Position numbers and translations under genes: made by a program. The notes beneath the pieces were generated by a model. The model did no database searches. It was not told the DNA's origin and saw only the letters and a program-made list of their open reading frames with translations. A stretch of 64,000 nt of DNA, from the NCBI GenBank assembly GCA_022844125.1, contig JALHMI010000007.1, positions 70,896 through 134,895 on the forward strand, given 5' to 3'. Shown in pieces: positions 63,001-64,000 of the stretch. This stretch comes from Pirellulales bacterium. Its GTDB lineage: Bacteria; Planctomycetota; Planctomycetia; Pirellulales; PALSA-1355. Each line of letters opens with the position of its first letter. The first letter of the stretch is position 1.

Positions 63001-64000
63001 CTACTTCACGGCCACCTCCAGTTGTGTGCGGTCCACGATGGCAATGTTGTTCACCTTATCGACCTCACCGATCAGGTTATCGCAGTCCGCCGCCACGAGC
63101 AGGTGCGTGAAGGCCGTCGTCTTGCCGTCGGCCGCGAGTTGCATCGCGGAGTGGGGCAGCCGCACAGTCACTTCGTTCGATTGACCGCTCGCCAGACCGG
63201 CCACGTCGACCAGGGCCATCGGAGACTTTGCGTCGGCCGTTCCATTCACCGAGGCCACGATCGCCACGCGGAACGCTCCGGCTGCGGCCAGTCCCTGGTT
63301 GCGGAACTTCACCCGATAGGCCGGGCCAACCAGCATCGTCGCGGGCTCCACGTACTGGATGTCTTCCAGCACCAGGTCGACTCCGTTGGTGCCCGTCGCG
63401 GCAGGAACCGTCGCCGATACCGGCGTCACTTCGCTGACCACGATCGGAGGAGCTTCGTTGACGATCACCGTCGGGGTCGGGCAGTAACCCGAGTTGTAGT
63501 TGTTCCAGTATCCTCCGGTGTAGATCGGCCAGAAGATCGGCCACGGGCACTTGTTGTGGCAGTGGTTGCCGCCGTTCCCATTGCCATTGCCGTTGCCGTT
63601 GCCGTTGCCTTGGCCGTTGCCTTGGCCCGGATCGAGAACCGGAGGCTGTCCGCCGGGGAACGGATCGAACGGAGGCTGGACGATTGGGGGCTTACCACCG
63701 GGAAACGGGTTCAGCACGCCGCCCATCAGCGGACCTTGGTCGATCACATTCCCTGGGAACTTCTTGATCTTGCCGGGCAGTGTGACCCGGTTGCCCGAGT
63801 TCGTCGTCGGCATTGTCTTGATCAGCGGCTTGTTCCAAACCTGGTTGTGCAGGTTCGAGTTCAGCGGCTTGAATTTCGTGATCTTCGGCGTGCTCAGCAC
63901 GTTAGGGTTGATTTGCGAACTGCCGATCTTCTTAAACTTGCCGTTCGAGCTTCCCAGGTTCATGCTGCGAAACTGGCTTCCGCCGCTCGACTTCATCGAC
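63001..64000 (-). CDS. Gly-Asn-repeat protein with CARDB-like C-terminus (5' partial)
   Basis: The frame is open to the window edge, so the true start lies beyond 64000; an internal ATG at 63996 is not preceded by a ribosome site. The visible part has a low-complexity N-terminus, Pro/Gly-rich runs, and a GN-dipeptide repeat (GNGNGNGNGNG, about residues 125-140) encoded by TTGCCG/TTGCCA hexamer units at about 63570-63630. The last 130 residues (YVEPATMLVGPAYRVKFRNQGLAAAGAFRVAIV, ADGKTTAFTHLLVAADCDNLIGEVDKVNN) look like a CARDB adhesion/cell-surface domain. It is probably a secreted surface protein. Confidence 0.75.
   Translation of the reverse strand, partial: SMKSSGGSQFRSMNLGSSNGKFKKIGSSQINPNVLSTPKITKFKPLNSNLHNQVWNKPLIKTMPTTNSGNRVTLPGKIKKFPGNVIDQGPLMGGVLNPFPGGKPPIVQPPFDPFPGGQPPVLDPGQGNGQGNGNGNGNGNGNGGNHCHNKCPWPIFWPIYTGGYWNNYNSGYCPTPTVIVNEAPPIVVSEVTPVSATVPAATGTNGVDLVLEDIQYVEPATMLVGPAYRVKFRNQGLAAAGAFRVAIVASVNGTADAKSPMALVDVAGLASGQSNEVTVRLPHSAMQLAADGKTTAFTHLLVAADCDNLIGEVDKVNNIAIVDRTQLEVAVK

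Overview
The window is GC-rich, gene-dense chromosomal DNA from a member of the Planctomycetota, most likely a Pirellulales-type organism. The clues are a DUF1559 protein with a prepilin-like N-terminus, a DUF1570 metalloprotease-like protein, a DUF3500 Tat protein, an Lpg1974/BBP7-like outer-membrane barrel, a PEP-CTERM protein, two Ser/Thr kinases fused to membrane segments, and many short lipoproteins. I see no rRNA, tRNA, CRISPR array, transposase, integrase or phage gene. This is mostly housekeeping and envelope DNA rather than a mobile island.

Layout. 1-5.1 kb: end of an upstream gene, two minus-strand conserved proteins, a lipoprotein transglutaminase and a TolB-like beta-propeller. 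5.3-10.7 kb: cobalamin adenosyltransferase, then the nitrogen-control set amtB-glnK-glnD. 10.7-15.1 kb (minus): DUF1570, DUF3500, mutM and comB. 15.2-20.2 kb (plus): a five-gene menaquinone cluster of futalosine-pathway type (UbiD-like mqnL, ubiE, UbiX-like mqnM, UbiA-like mqnP, mqnE). 20.5-26.8 kb (minus): recG, a small protein, rnhA, a c-heme-type sensor kinase and bioB. 26.9-31.7 kb: a PSP1-domain protein, an amidase and leuC-leuD-TPR. 31.9-41.7 kb: a membrane Ser/Thr kinase, a methyltransferase overlapping a MurJ-like flippase, a zinc-ribbon protein, a KAS III, secreted TPR and PQQ-propeller proteins, and ribosomal protein bS21. 41.9-47 kb (minus): outer-membrane barrel, PEP-CTERM protein, a long structured non-coding gap, and a histidine kinase/response regulator pair. 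47.3-51 kb: nadC, a helix-hairpin-helix protein and uvrB. 51-57.2 kb: two lipoproteins, an ECF sigma factor with a candidate anti-sigma factor, a small secreted protein, nagA, and a DUF1559/lipoprotein pair. 57.2-64 kb (minus): Gly-rich secreted protein, NTF2-like secreted protein, HdeD, a second Ser/Thr kinase, a long palindromic element, and the 3' part of a Gly-Asn-repeat protein running off the window.

How genes work together. Ammonium uptake and PII signalling (amtB, glnK, glnD) form one unit. The menaquinone cluster carries MqnE plus the late decarboxylation, prenylation and methylation steps. leuC and leuD encode both subunits of isopropylmalate isomerase. The two-component pair and the sigma/anti-sigma pair are self-contained regulatory modules. 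The strongest leads for follow-up are the 25-bp-stem palindrome at 62816-62881, the c-heme-type kinase, the structured gap at 44.4-45.0 kb, and the PSP1 protein with a cysteine-rich tail. I found no clear new multi-gene system; the less-described candidates are single proteins and non-coding elements.
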